From Antribacter gilvus (lineage in GTDB: Bacteria > Actinomycetota > Actinomycetes > Actinomycetales > Cellulomonadaceae): a DNA stretch of 64,000 bases. The stretch covers positions 372,001 through 436,000 of the forward strand of contig NZ_QXTH01000002.1 of assembly GCF_003946865.1 (NCBI RefSeq). The letters run 5' to 3'. This document shows positions 41,758 through 50,167 of this stretch, one piece after another (positions within the stretch are counted from its first letter, which is position 1; each line of letters begins with the position of its first letter). Below the pieces are notes generated by a model that saw nothing but the letters and a program-made list of their open reading frames with translations, was not told where the DNA came from and did no database searches. The translations under genes were made by a program, and so were the position numbers.

Positions 41758-43116
41758 TCAGTGCTGCGGGCCACCGGGGTCGTTGACCTCGTCGATGGCC
41801 TGCTCGACGGCCACGCCGTCGTCCGTGCCGCCGGCCTCCGTGCCAGCCGTCGCTCCAGCCGTCGCGGGGCGCCGGCGCTGGGCCAGCGCGGCCTGCGCGG
41901 CAGCGGGGCCGCCGCGGAGGCGGAGCCGCAGGGGCGGCGCGTCGGCCGGCCGCCATCGCAGCGGCAGCCGGTCGTCCGTCCCGAGCTCGGGGAACTTGTC
42001 GTGGCCGTGGAGGTAGAGGATCACCGTGTTCAGCAGGGCCGCGAGCGGCACGGCGAACAGAGCGCCGATGATGCCCGCCGCGAGGCTGCCCGCCGCCACC
42101 ACGAGGATCACCGCTACGGGGTGCAGCGACACGGCCTGGCCCATGAGGAACGGCTGGAGCACGTGGCCCTCGATCTGCTGCACGAGGAGCACGACGCCGA
42201 GCATGATGAGCGCCGCCACCCAGCCGTTGGCGACCAGCACCACGACAACGGCGACGGAGCCGGTCACGATGGCACCGACGACGGGGACGAACGAACCGAC
42301 GAACACGAGCACCGCGATGGGCAGCGCGAGGCTGGGCACGAAGAACGCCGAGCCGATGCCGATGCCCACGCCGTCCACGAACGCCACGAGGATCTGCGTG
42401 CGCACGTAGGCCGACAGGGTGACGATCCCGCGCCGACCCGCCTGGTGCACGCGCTCGCGAGAGCCGAGCGGCAGAAGGTTGACGAGCCAGGCCCAGATCC
42501 CGCGCCCGTCGTGCAGGAAGAAGAACGTGCAGAAGAGCGCGATGAGGGCTCCGACCAGCACGTGGCCGACCGTCGTGGCCGCGCCCAGGGCGCCGGTGAT
42601 GATGGCGCTCTGCTGCGACTCGAGCTGGCTCAGCAGCTCGTCGCCGTAGTCGGACAGGTCGACCTGGAAGCGCTCGTTGACCCAGCTGATCAGCTCGTTC
42701 ACGCCCGCGACGGCCTGGTCGCTCAGGTCGGCGAAACCGCCGGCGATCGAGCGGCCCGACAGCGTGATGAGCCCCGCGACGATCAGGATCAGGGAGAGCA
42801 GGGACAGACCTGACGACCCACCGCGGCCGACGCGCAGGTGCTTCTGGTACCAGCGCCGCATCGGGGTCAGGAGGACGGCGAGCAGCATCGCGACGGCCAC
42901 CGGTACCACGATCGTCTTGAGCGCGGCGAGGAGCCAGACGCCCGCGGCGACGAAGACACCGATGAGGAGGATGCGCCAGGCCCAGCCCGCCGCGGCCTGC
43001 ACGGAGTAGGGCACAGCGGCGCGCGCCCGCGCCGAAGCGTCGGCGCGGACGTCCTGCGGGGCTGCGGGGCCGGCGGGCGGCGACGGGGCGGTCTCCGGTC
43101 CAGAGTTCTCGGTCAC
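41758..43116 (-). CDS. AI-2E family (UPF0118) membrane transporter
   Basis: This 452-residue protein has about seven or eight hydrophobic segments and the family core QQIEGHVLQPFLMGQAVSLHPVAVILVV. Some members are Na+/H+ or K+/H+ antiporters; AI-2 export is shown only for TqsA. The last 60 residues are an Ala/Arg- and Asp-rich soluble tail. GTG at 43116 has TAGGGT 7 nt upstream and no ribosome site; a palindrome CTCACC-CTA-GGTGAG (43121-43135) covers that -10 and may be an operator. Confidence 0.82.
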   Translation of the reverse strand: MTENSGPETAPSPPAGPAAPQDVRADASARARAAVPYSVQAAAGWAWRILLIGVFVAAGVWLLAALKTIVVPVAVAMLLAVLLTPMRRWYQKHLRVGRGGSSGLSLLSLILIVAGLITLSGRSIAGGFADLSDQAVAGVNELISWVNERFQVDLSDYGDELLSQLESQQSAIITGALGAATTVGHVLVGALIALFCTFFFLHDGRGIWAWLVNLLPLGSRERVHQAGRRGIVTLSAYVRTQILVAFVDGVGIGIGSAFFVPSLALPIAVLVFVGSFVPVVGAIVTGSVAVVVVLVANGWVAALIMLGVVLLVQQIEGHVLQPFLMGQAVSLHPVAVILVVAAGSLAAGIIGALFAVPLAALLNTVILYLHGHDKFPELGTDDRLPLRWRPADAPPLRLRLRGGPAAAQAALAQRRRPATAGATAGTEAGGTDDGVAVEQAIDEVNDPGGPQH

Positions 43117-43120
43117 GAGC

Positions 43121-43135
43121 CTCACCCTAGGTGAG
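43121..43135 (-). promoter_or_regulatory. palindrome over the -10 of the AI-2E family gene
   Basis: CTCACC and GGTGAG flank CTA; the minus-strand TAGGGT -10 (43124-43129) lies inside. The arrangement fits a repressor site or chance symmetry. Confidence 0.4.
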
Positions 43136-43222
43136 ACCTCCGACGCTGATCCTCCTGGACACACCCGGGACCGCCCCTGAGCCGACCCTGATGTTTCCCC
43201 GATCCGCCGCCCCCCGACCGGG

Positions 43223-44458
43223 TCAGCGCAGTGCCTGCTCCAGGTCCGCGATCAGGTCGTCCACGTCCTCGATACCGACCGACAACCGCACCAGGTCGTC
43301 CGGGACCTCGAGCGCCGAACCGGCCACCGACGCGTGCGTCATGCGGCCCGGGTGCTCCACGAGCGACTCGACGCCGCCCAGCGACTCGGCCAGCGTGAAG
43401 ACGCGGGTCCGCGCGCAGACGTCGAGCGCCGCGGCCTCGGACCCCACGCGGAAGGAGATCATCCCGCCGAAGTCGCGCATCTGCCGCTTCGCCAGCTCGT
43501 GCCCCGGGTGGGAGGCGAGCCCGGGGTAGATCACCTGCGTGACCCGGGGGTGCGCGTCGAGGAACTCCGCCACGCGTGCGGCGTTGCGCGAGTGCCGGTC
43601 CATGCGGACCGCGAGGGTCTTCAGGCCGCGCAGGGTGAGCCAGGCGTCGAACGGTCCGGCGACCGCACCGGAGGCGTTCTGGTGGAACATGACCGCGTCG
43701 GCCACGGTCGTCGACCCGTCGGGCGCCTCCAGGCCGCCCGGCAGAGACACGCCGTCCGGCACCGCGAGGGCGCCCCCGACGACGTCGCTGTGCCCGCCCA
43801 CGTACTTGGTGGTCGAGTGGACCACCACGTCGGCGCCCAGCGCGAGGGGCTGCTGCAGGTACGGCGTCGCAAACGTGTTGTCGACCACGAGGAGCGCGCC
43901 GGCTGCGTGCGCGACCTCCGCGAGCGCCGTGATGTCGCTGATGCCGAGGAGCGGGTTGGTCGGCGTCTCGACCCACACGACCTTGGTGCGGCCCGGGACG
44001 ATCGCCGCCTCCGCGGCCGCCAGGTCGGTCAGGTCCGCGGGCGTGTGGTCGATGCCCCACGGGCCGAACACGCGGGCGATCAGCCGGTAGGAGCCGCCGT
44101 ACGCGTCGTCCGGGAGGACCACGTGGTCTCCCGGGCGCAGCACGGCCCGGAGCAGGGTGTCTTCCGCGGCCAGACCGGACGAGAAGGCGAAGCCGCGCAC
44201 CTGGGCGGGCTCGCCGACGGTCCGGTCGGTCGTGGGCGGCGTCTCCGCCGCAGCGATCGCCGACTCGAGGGCCGTGCGCGTCGGGTTGGCCGAGCGGGAG
44301 TACTCGTACCCGCCCCGCAGGCCGCCCACCCCGTCCTGCTTGTAGGTGGAGGTCAGGTAGACCGGCGGGATGACCGCGCCGGTGGTGGGGTCGGGATCCT
44401 GACCGGCGTGGATGGCGCGGGTCGAGAATCCGGCATGGGTCCAGTCGTGATGGGTCAC
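43223..44458 (-). CDS. metB: cystathionine gamma-synthase
   Basis: This 411-residue Cys/Met-metabolism PLP enzyme binds PLP at K218 in HSTTKYVGGHSD. It has YSRSANPTR near 53-61 and the C-terminal ESLGGVESLVEHPGRMTHAS. It joins O-acyl-homoserine and cysteine to cystathionine; cystathionine gamma-lyase is closely similar, so the direction of flux is inferred. GTG at 44458 follows TAGGCT by 6 nt without a ribosome site. Divergent from msrA across an unusual repeat region. Confidence 0.87.
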   Translation of the reverse strand: MTHHDWTHAGFSTRAIHAGQDPDPTTGAVIPPVYLTSTYKQDGVGGLRGGYEYSRSANPTRTALESAIAAAETPPTTDRTVGEPAQVRGFAFSSGLAAEDTLLRAVLRPGDHVVLPDDAYGGSYRLIARVFGPWGIDHTPADLTDLAAAEAAIVPGRTKVVWVETPTNPLLGISDITALAEVAHAAGALLVVDNTFATPYLQQPLALGADVVVHSTTKYVGGHSDVVGGALAVPDGVSLPGGLEAPDGSTTVADAVMFHQNASGAVAGPFDAWLTLRGLKTLAVRMDRHSRNAARVAEFLDAHPRVTQVIYPGLASHPGHELAKRQMRDFGGMISFRVGSEAAALDVCARTRVFTLAESLGGVESLVEHPGRMTHASVAGSALEVPDDLVRLSVGIEDVDDLIADLEQALR

Positions 44459-44464
44459 CGACTC

Positions 44465-44470
44465 AGCCTA
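44465..44470 (-). promoter_or_regulatory. -10 hexamer of predicted leaderless metB
   Basis: TAGGCT on the minus strand ends 6 nt before the GTG at 44458. Confidence 0.5.
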
Positions 44471-44505
44471 GTTCGGCCGGGCGACCTCGGCGTCCGGGCT
44501 GCGAT

Positions 44506-44567
44506 GCCGCTCACCTATAAGCCGCTCACCTATAAGCATTGTGGAGCAGGAGCGAACAATGCTTATA
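44506..44567. repeat. 15-bp tandem duplication plus 12-bp inverted repeat between metB and msrA
   Basis: GCCGCTCACCTATAA occurs twice in direct succession (44506-44520, 44521-44535). The second copy runs into TATAAGCATTGT (44531-44542), whose exact complement ACAATGCTTATA lies at 44556-44567, a perfect 12-bp inverted repeat with a 13-nt centre. The stretch is strikingly AT-rich for this DNA. It sits in the 195-bp divergent gap between two methionine-related genes and is the best operator candidate there. Confidence 0.7.
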
Positions 44568-44653
44568 CGTGGATCAGTCGCGTGGAACAGCCCGCCACGG
44601 ATGGCTGTTGACGTCCGTGGGTGCGCACCAGGCGCCCGCAAAGGAGGAAAGAG

Positions 44654-45325
44654 ATGTCGTTCTTCGAGCAGTTCTTCGGGTCGTCCGCCAAGACCAGCAT
44701 GGTCGAGCCCGACGAGGCCCTGCCGGGCCGCGAGTCCCCGGTGCTGCAAACCCCGCGCCCGCACACGGTGCTCGGCACGTCGATCACCGGGCCGTGGGCG
44801 CCCGGGACGCGCGTGCTGTACCTGGCGATGGGCTGCTTCTGGGGCGCGGAGGAGATCTACTGGCAGGTCCCGGGAGTGGTGAGCACCGCCGTCGGCTACA
44901 TGGGCGGCACGACGCCGAACCCCACCTACGAGGAGGTGTGCACCGCCCGCACGGGGCACACCGAGACCGCGCTCGTGGCCTACGACCCGAAGCAGGTCAC
45001 CGAGGAGGAGCTCCTCCGGATCTTCTGGGAGCGCCACGACCCGACCCAGGGCTTCCGCCAGGGCAACGACGTGGGGACGCAGTACCGCTCGGCGGTCTAC
45101 TGGACCACGCCCGAGCAGGCCGAGGCGGTCCAGGACACCCTGAACCGCTACGCCGAGGTGCTGAGCGCCAAGTGCTACGACGCGATCACCACGGAGCTGC
45201 GCCCTGCCGCCGAGGCCGGACCGTTCTACTACGCCGAGGACTACCACCAGCAGTACCTCGACAAGAACCCGAACGGCTACCGCTGCCACGCCACGACGGG
45301 CGTCCCGTTCCCAGCCGCCGTCTGA
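44654..45325 (+). CDS. msrA: peptide methionine sulfoxide reductase MsrA
   Basis: This 223-residue enzyme reduces methionine-S-sulfoxide in proteins and free methionine. The catalytic cysteine is C61 in MGCFWGAEE, followed by the family segments [13 protein letters not shown] and [20 protein letters not shown] 6 nt upstream sets the ATG at 44654. The N-terminal 50 residues precede the core, as in mycobacterial-type MsrA with an N-terminal helix (FFEQFF). No msrB is adjacent. Confidence 0.94.
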   Translation: MSFFEQFFGSSAKTSMVEPDEALPGRESPVLQTPRPHTVLGTSITGPWAPGTRVLYLAMGCFWGAEEIYWQVPGVVSTAVGYMGGTTPNPTYEEVCTARTGHTETALVAYDPKQVTEEELLRIFWERHDPTQGFRQGNDVGTQYRSAVYWTTPEQAEAVQDTLNRYAEVLSAKCYDAITTELRPAAEAGPFYYAEDYHQQYLDKNPNGYRCHATTGVPFPAAV

Positions 45326-45360
45326 CGTCCCGTCGCCGTCCGGCTGTCGGAGGCTCCCGC

Positions 45361-45366
45361 TAGGGT
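45361..45366 (+). promoter_or_regulatory. -10 hexamer of the predicted leaderless pentapeptide-repeat gene
   Basis: TAGGGT ends 6 nt before the ATG at 45373, with no ribosome site. Confidence 0.5.
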
Positions 45367-45372
45367 CGCACC

Positions 45373-45972
45373 ATGCAGCGACCCAGCACCACGACGACGG
45401 TCTCCGGCGAGGACTGGTACGGGCGGGACCTCTCCGGCGAGGCGCACGAGGCCACGCTGTTCGTCGACGTGGACCTCATGGAGGCCACCGGTACGGGCGC
45501 CACGTTCGACGGGTGCGTGTTCCGCGGTGTCCAGCTGAACGCCGCGGTGCTGAAGGAGTGCGCGTTCACGGCCTGCCTGTTCGACCGCTGCGTCTTCTTC
45601 GACGCCACGTTCGAGCGGTGCAAGCTCGTGGGCTCCACGTTCACCGCCTGCACCTTCGACCTCCTCAAGGTCGAGGGCGGCAACTGGTCCTTCGTGAACC
45701 TCGGCCGCGCGGAGCTCGGTTCCGCGCGGTTCGAGGGTGTGCGGCTGCGCGAGGCGGACCTCAGCGACCTCCGGGCGCACGGGGGCGTGCTGAACGGGTG
45801 CGACCTGTCCGGCGCCGCCCTCGAGGGCGCCGACCTCTCGGCCGCCGACCTCCGCGGGAGCGACCTCACGTCGCTCGACCCCCGCACGGCCAACCTGACC
45901 GGCGCAGTCGTGGACCAGGGCCAGGCGATCGGTATCGCCGAGGCGCTGGGCCTGGTGGTCCGGCCGGACTGA
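45373..45972 (+). CDS. pentapeptide-repeat protein, Qnr/MfpA-like size
   Basis: This 199-residue protein is built almost wholly of A(D/N)LxX-type repeats (ATFDGCVFRGVQLNAAVLKECAF.., GADLSAADLRGSDL), which fold into a right-handed quadrilateral beta helix. Length and a break in the repeats near residues 95-105 resemble gyrase-binding MfpA and Qnr proteins. Pentapeptide proteins have many other roles, so quinolone protection is only a possibility. A single-gene unit. Confidence 0.85.
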   Translation: MQRPSTTTTVSGEDWYGRDLSGEAHEATLFVDVDLMEATGTGATFDGCVFRGVQLNAAVLKECAFTACLFDRCVFFDATFERCKLVGSTFTACTFDLLKVEGGNWSFVNLGRAELGSARFEGVRLREADLSDLRAHGGVLNGCDLSGAALEGADLSAADLRGSDLTSLDPRTANLTGAVVDQGQAIGIAEALGLVVRPD

Positions 45973-46018
45973 GCGCCAGCCGGCGAAGGCGGCCCTGGTT
46001 GCCCGGTCTGGCTACCGG

Positions 46019-47212
46019 TCAGTCGGCGCGCAAGGCGAGGGCGGGGCTGATGCGAGAGGCCCGAAGAGCCGGGTACACGGAGGCGACGAGACCGACGACG
46101 AGACCGAGTACCGGCCCGGCAGCCACCATCCAGGGCTCGAGCACCACGTCCCACCGGTTGATCAGCCCTGTCACGACGACGGTCACCGAAGCAACGGCGG
46201 CGCCGACAAGTCCGCCGAGCGCGCCGACGAACGCGCCCTCGGTGAGGAAGACGGCTGCGATACCTCGAGCAGGAGTACCGAGGGCGCGGCGCAGTCCGAT
46301 CTCTGCCGTGCGAGCGGTCACCGCGACGACCATGGAGTTTGCGATGAGCAGCACCGTCAGCGCGAGCAGGATGGATCCGGTCCATGCCGCAAGCCTGTCG
46401 AGCTGGGTGTTGACGCCACGTCGGAGAGACTCGACAGAGACGACGGGAGACACCTCCAGCCGCTGGGGCGCGTCGGGCCGGACCGCAGTCGCTGCTACGC
46501 GCGCGATCTGCGCCCCGGCTCCAGGTTCCGTACGAGCGAGCAGAGTGGCCTCGGCGTCGGTCCCCGTATAAGCCACTGCCTGGGCATACGGAATGGCGAC
46601 AGCTCTCTCCAAGCTGGCGGGGCCACCGGGTTCGATGAAACCGACCACGTCGTGCGCGACGCCATCGACCCAGACACGCAACCCGCCCGGGTCCGCCGTG
46701 ACGGGGATGCCGAGATCGGCGGCGGCGGTGACGCCGACATAGGCCACACGCAGATCAGGCGAGTCAAGCATCCACAGGTGGTCGCTGTCGACAGCGCGGG
46801 CCGTGCGCAGGTATCCGGAGGTCACCCCGACCACTGGGACGGACGATCGGATCTGGGCTGCACGCGGGTCCGCAGTCCGAGTCACGAGGACAGAAGCAAT
46901 CTCTGAGACGTTGAGCCGCGCCCCTGCCGCCTCGACCATGGTCACGGCCTCCAGGCGATCTGAGGCATCATCGGGGAGCGTCACTGGCGGCCCACCCGGC
47001 TCAGGGACGACCGTGAGGCTCACAAGATCCAGGGTAGAAGCAGCGATGTCCGCGTTGATCTGCGTCGCCGCCGTGGTCGCGATACCCACCGCAGCGATCA
47101 ACGACCCGACGCTCAAGCCCACAGCGGCGACCATGAGCAGCGCCCGTGCCCGGCGGGAGCTCGTCTCGGTGACCACGTCCGCCACCAGGTCGCGGAGCAC
47201 CCTCATTGTCAT
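46019..47212 (-). CDS. MacB/FtsX-type ABC transporter permease
   Basis: This 397-residue protein has the FtsX/MacB topology: one helix near residues 25-47, a large extracytoplasmic domain (about 50-270) and three C-terminal helices (about 280-310, 325-355, 360-385). The conserved end (LVASVYPALRASRISPALALRAD) is typical. Such permeases usually transmit mechanical force to periplasmic partners rather than forming an import channel. The start overlaps the ATPase stop by 4 bp. It is the last gene of the five-gene I36 operon. Confidence 0.87.
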   Translation of the reverse strand: MTMRVLRDLVADVVTETSSRRARALLMVAAVGLSVGSLIAAVGIATTAATQINADIAASTLDLVSLTVVPEPGGPPVTLPDDASDRLEAVTMVEAAGARLNVSEIASVLVTRTADPRAAQIRSSVPVVGVTSGYLRTARAVDSDHLWMLDSPDLRVAYVGVTAAADLGIPVTADPGGLRVWVDGVAHDVVGFIEPGGPASLERAVAIPYAQAVAYTGTDAEATLLARTEPGAGAQIARVAATAVRPDAPQRLEVSPVVSVESLRRGVNTQLDRLAAWTGSILLALTVLLIANSMVVAVTARTAEIGLRRALGTPARGIAAVFLTEGAFVGALGGLVGAAVASVTVVVTGLINRWDVVLEPWMVAAGPVLGLVVGLVASVYPALRASRISPALALRAD

Positions 47213-47886
47213 CTAGGTCCTGCCTCAGTGATCTTGCCGTCGACCAGGACACAGGTCCGGTCGGCCCACGCAGCGGTGCGCGAGTCGTGCGTGATGACCA
47301 CGACCGCGACCCCCGCCGCTGCCTGCTCGGCGAACAGATCGAGGACCTGCTCGGTGTTGGAGTCGTCCAGGTTGCCCGAGGGCTCGTCCGCGAGCAGCAC
47401 TCGTGGCCGAGACACGACAGCCCGAGCGACGGCCAGTCGCTGTTTCTCACCACCCGAGAGAAGGCGCCCAGGCGCGTCCGCTCGGTGGGTGAGACCGACC
47501 CGGCCCAGCACACCCTCGACAAGCTCGCGCCTCTCCCCGTGCGGCACCCCGGAGATCGCCAGGCGGAGCCACACGTTCTCACGGACCGTCCGGTGCCCCA
47601 GCACGTGCGACTCCTGAAACACGAACCCGAGCGACCTCGCCCGAAACGCATCTCTGGATGCACCGCTCAGGTCGCCGGTATCGGTGCCCAACAGTCGATA
47701 CGTGCCCTCGGTCGGCTCGTCAAGCAGTCCCAGGACATTCAGGAGCGTCGACTTCCCGGAGCCGGACCGCCCCAGAATGGCGACCGACTCTCCCTCCGCG
47801 ACCTTCAGATCCACCCCGGCCAGTGCGTAGACCGGTGGGTGGGTAGGGTACGTCTTGACGACTCCTGCCAACTCGAGGATGTTCAT
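47209..47886 (-). CDS. ABC transporter ATP-binding protein, MacB/LolD type
   Basis: This 225-residue ATPase has Walker A GRSGSGKST (about 39-47), signature LLSGGEKQR, Walker B VLLADEPSGNLDD and the H-loop VITHDS. The short EPSGNLD form is characteristic of the MacB/LolD/FtsE group. It overlaps its permease (47209-47212) and the adaptor gene upstream (47883-47886), so all three are coupled. Third-position A and T are more frequent than in the surrounding genes. Confidence 0.9.
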   Translation of the reverse strand: MNILELAGVVKTYPTHPPVYALAGVDLKVAEGESVAILGRSGSGKSTLLNVLGLLDEPTEGTYRLLGTDTGDLSGASRDAFRARSLGFVFQESHVLGHRTVRENVWLRLAISGVPHGERRELVEGVLGRVGLTHRADAPGRLLSGGEKQRLAVARAVVSRPRVLLADEPSGNLDDSNTEQVLDLFAEQAAAGVAVVVITHDSRTAAWADRTCVLVDGKITEAGPR

Positions 47887-49169
47887 CCCTCACTCAGCCC
47901 GGCGTCACCCGACACGACAACCGTCGCGCCAGCCTCGATGCCGCGCACGACGGCGAAGCCATTCCCCTGGCCCACCAGCTCGACGGGAACCCGCGTCCCG
48001 TCCGTCAGCACGACGAACAGACCCTCGGGCCCGTCCCGGAGCGCGAGCAATGGAACGGCCGGCCCTGACGCAACAGCAGGCGGGACCGTCCCCGCCTCCA
48101 CAACCAGCGTCGCGCCCTCCCCGAACGGCACCTGACCGGTGAACGCGATCGTCACGTCGTGCCCCGAGATGCTCGGCACGGTCTCCGCATCCGGGTGCCG
48201 GAACTCACTGACAACGCTCACCGTGCCCTCGGCGGCCAGACCTGAGTCGGTGATCGCGTGCGCGCGCACCGGTCCACCTACCGGATACGACTCCTTGCCC
48301 GCCACCCCCACCCGCACGGTGACCGACGGCGTACCCGACCGCACCTCCGCGAACGCCGCGCCCTCCCCGAGCACAGTGCCCACAGGTGCCGCTGTCATCA
48401 CGAGGGGCGCCCCGGCGAGGGGCACGATCTCGGCGCGAAGGAGCGGTGTCATAGCCGCCTCGCGCGCCCTCCCGAGTGCCTCCTGTGCTTCAGCCACCCC
48501 CTTGCGGGCGTCCTCTATGGCGCCCCGCCGCGCCGCCGCCGCCACGGGGGAGCTGTCGTCCGCTGGAGCCGCCTCAGCGTCCGCCAGGCCCTCGCGGGCT
48601 TCGTCCAGCACGTCCTGTGCGTCCTCGACAGCCTGCGTCGGCTCCGCCCCTTGCGACGGTGGGCGATATCCGACCTTGTCGAACAGCCGGTCCACTGCGG
48701 CAGCCGTGGCCGGTCCGTACACGCCGTCAGGGGAGCCCGAGAAATGTCCGAGACCGGCCAGCGCCTCCTGGACGGCACGTACGTCGGTACCTTCCGACCC
48801 AGGAGTCAGATCACGGTAGAGCGCAAAGGGCAGCGCGAGAGCGATGACAGGACGCCCCGACACCTCCGCCAGCACCTCGCCGCTGCTTACCACGTCACCG
48901 GGCTTGCGGGTTTGTACGGTCACCACGGCCTCACCCTCGGTGTGGGCCGTCAGCGCCGTCGTCGTACCCGCAGAGAAGGTGCCTTGAGCCGAGAAACTCT
49001 CTGCCCCGAGCTCTCGCTCCTCGACGACCGCCGTTACCACGGGCTCGCGGTTCGAGTTCGCCACCGCCCTGTCCCAGGGCGACCCGACGAGGAGCCCGAC
49101 GACGAACGCGGCCACTATCCCGGCCACCGAACCACCCGCTGTCAACCAGATCCAGCGTGAACGACGCAC
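47883..49169 (-). CDS. MacA/HlyD-type adaptor with a peptidoglycan-binding domain
   Basis: This 428-residue protein has an N-terminal anchor helix (residues about 7-29), a biotinyl-lipoyl-like segment (GEAVVTVQTRKPGDVVSSGEVLAEVSG), then a PG_binding_1 domain at about 125-170 (GSEGTDVRAVQEALAGLGHFSGSPDGVYGPATAAAVDRLF). A coiled-coil hairpin (about 175-245) and beta-barrel segments follow. In Gram-positives such adaptors link the cell wall to a MacB-type complex. The GTG at 49169 has AAGGAG close upstream. It is separated from the lipoprotein gene by a strong terminator-like hairpin. Confidence 0.83.
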   Translation of the reverse strand: MRRSRWIWLTAGGSVAGIVAAFVVGLLVGSPWDRAVANSNREPVVTAVVEERELGAESFSAQGTFSAGTTTALTAHTEGEAVVTVQTRKPGDVVSSGEVLAEVSGRPVIALALPFALYRDLTPGSEGTDVRAVQEALAGLGHFSGSPDGVYGPATAAAVDRLFDKVGYRPPSQGAEPTQAVEDAQDVLDEAREGLADAEAAPADDSSPVAAAARRGAIEDARKGVAEAQEALGRAREAAMTPLLRAEIVPLAGAPLVMTAAPVGTVLGEGAAFAEVRSGTPSVTVRVGVAGKESYPVGGPVRAHAITDSGLAAEGTVSVVSEFRHPDAETVPSISGHDVTIAFTGQVPFGEGATLVVEAGTVPPAVASGPAVPLLALRDGPEGLFVVLTDGTRVPVELVGQGNGFAVVRGIEAGATVVVSGDAGLSEG

Positions 49170-49187
49170 ACCGCTCCTTCGTCAAAA

Positions 49188-49233
49188 CGTGGTCAGGCGG
49201 GTTGCCCACCTGAAGACAACCCGCCTGACCACG
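49188..49233 (-). terminator. internal terminator/attenuator of the I36 operon
   Basis: Perfect 17-bp arms CGTGGTCAGGCGGGTTG (49188-49204) and the complement (49217-49233) enclose a 12-nt loop. On the minus strand the stem is followed at once by TTTT. It lies between the lipoprotein and adaptor genes, so the first two genes are expected to be made in excess of the transporter. Confidence 0.8.
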
Positions 49234-49237
49234 AGGG

Positions 49238-50167
49238 TCACGGAACCTCGAACACCTCGGGATGAGCGTCAATGTACGCCTTGGCCCGCTCGCGGAGGTC
49301 CGCGATCTCCTGGCCCGCCGCCGCAACTTCTCGAGGGTAGTTCTGGAGGACCTCCACCTGGCTCGCCGCCTCGATCTCGGCGAGGCGGCGTGTGAAGTCA
49401 AGGCTCTCCTTGCATCTGACGGACGCGATCGCCAACGATATCTGCTCGGCATCGATCCGGGTGGGGTCAGCACCGGCCGGCCATTCGGGCACCTGCTGGT
49501 GCACGCCCAGTCCCTGGTCTTCGTGGCATGCGCCGAGCTCTGCGAAGAGGTTCGTCACCTCGGGGCTCTCGTACAGGTCGTCAGCCGCGGCCCAGAGCTC
49601 TTCGGCCCATGGCCCCTCAGGGCTCGGCGCGAACTGTCGCGCCTCCTCGGTCTCATGGCATGCCTCGACGACGGCGGACTCCTCCTCGGTCAGCTGAGAG
49701 TTCATTGCGGCGACCTCTGCGTTGTTGAGGAGCGAGGGCTCGCCGTAGTCCTCGCCGACCACACCGTTCGCCCGCAGGTCGGCATCCGGCATCGGCGAGA
49801 CGAATCCGAACTTCTCAGCCTGGGCCATCGTCCACGGTCCGGCGTACTTCTCGGAGTCGTAGACCGGTTGGTCCACCCACCGCCCCACCATGAAGGTCAC
49901 ACCCTGTTGCTTGGCGCACACCGCCGCCGCGGCCGTCCTCGCGACACGGAACACCTCCGCATCGCGCATGCTCGTGGAGAACCGGTCGTACGGGAGGATC
50001 ACCGCTCCGGTCTTCTCGTCCAGTACGACAGAATCGTCGATGGTGGACGACTCCACCGGCGGTGCCGAGCAACCAGCGAGCACCGCCGAGCCCACCACCA
50101 GCCCGAGTACGCCGCGCAGCCCGGCACCTCGCCGAGCTGCGCGACCGATCCCCTCGAGCGTCAGCAC
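49238..50167 (-). CDS. putative lipoprotein of the I36 operon, family not recognised
   Basis: This 309-residue protein has an N-terminal basic region, a hydrophobic stretch (GLRGVLGLVVGSAVLAGC) and a lipobox LAGC, lipidated at about Cys33. The mature part is acidic and contains four further cysteines in the short contexts VCAKQQG, ACHETEE, ACHEDQG and RCKES, suggesting two disulfides. A helical C-terminus (RRLAEIEAASQVEVLQNYPREV) follows. The GTG at 50167 overlaps the stop of the upstream gene (GTGCTGA). I do not recognise a family. Confidence 0.75.
   Translation of the reverse strand: MLTLEGIGRAARRGAGLRGVLGLVVGSAVLAGCSAPPVESSTIDDSVVLDEKTGAVILPYDRFSTSMRDAEVFRVARTAAAAVCAKQQGVTFMVGRWVDQPVYDSEKYAGPWTMAQAEKFGFVSPMPDADLRANGVVGEDYGEPSLLNNAEVAAMNSQLTEEESAVVEACHETEEARQFAPSPEGPWAEELWAAADDLYESPEVTNLFAELGACHEDQGLGVHQQVPEWPAGADPTRIDAEQISLAIASVRCKESLDFTRRLAEIEAASQVEVLQNYPREVAAAGQEIADLRERAKAYIDAHPEVFEVP

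Noticed and set aside
44459-44653. SAM or other riboswitch between metB and msrA
   Set aside because: metB appears leaderless and the repeats do not fold into a known riboswitch core.
44559-44882. Small open frame beginning with the ATG inside the inverted repeat upstream of msrA
   Set aside because: It has no ribosome site, runs out of frame into msrA and its product is a Ser/Arg-rich shadow sequence.
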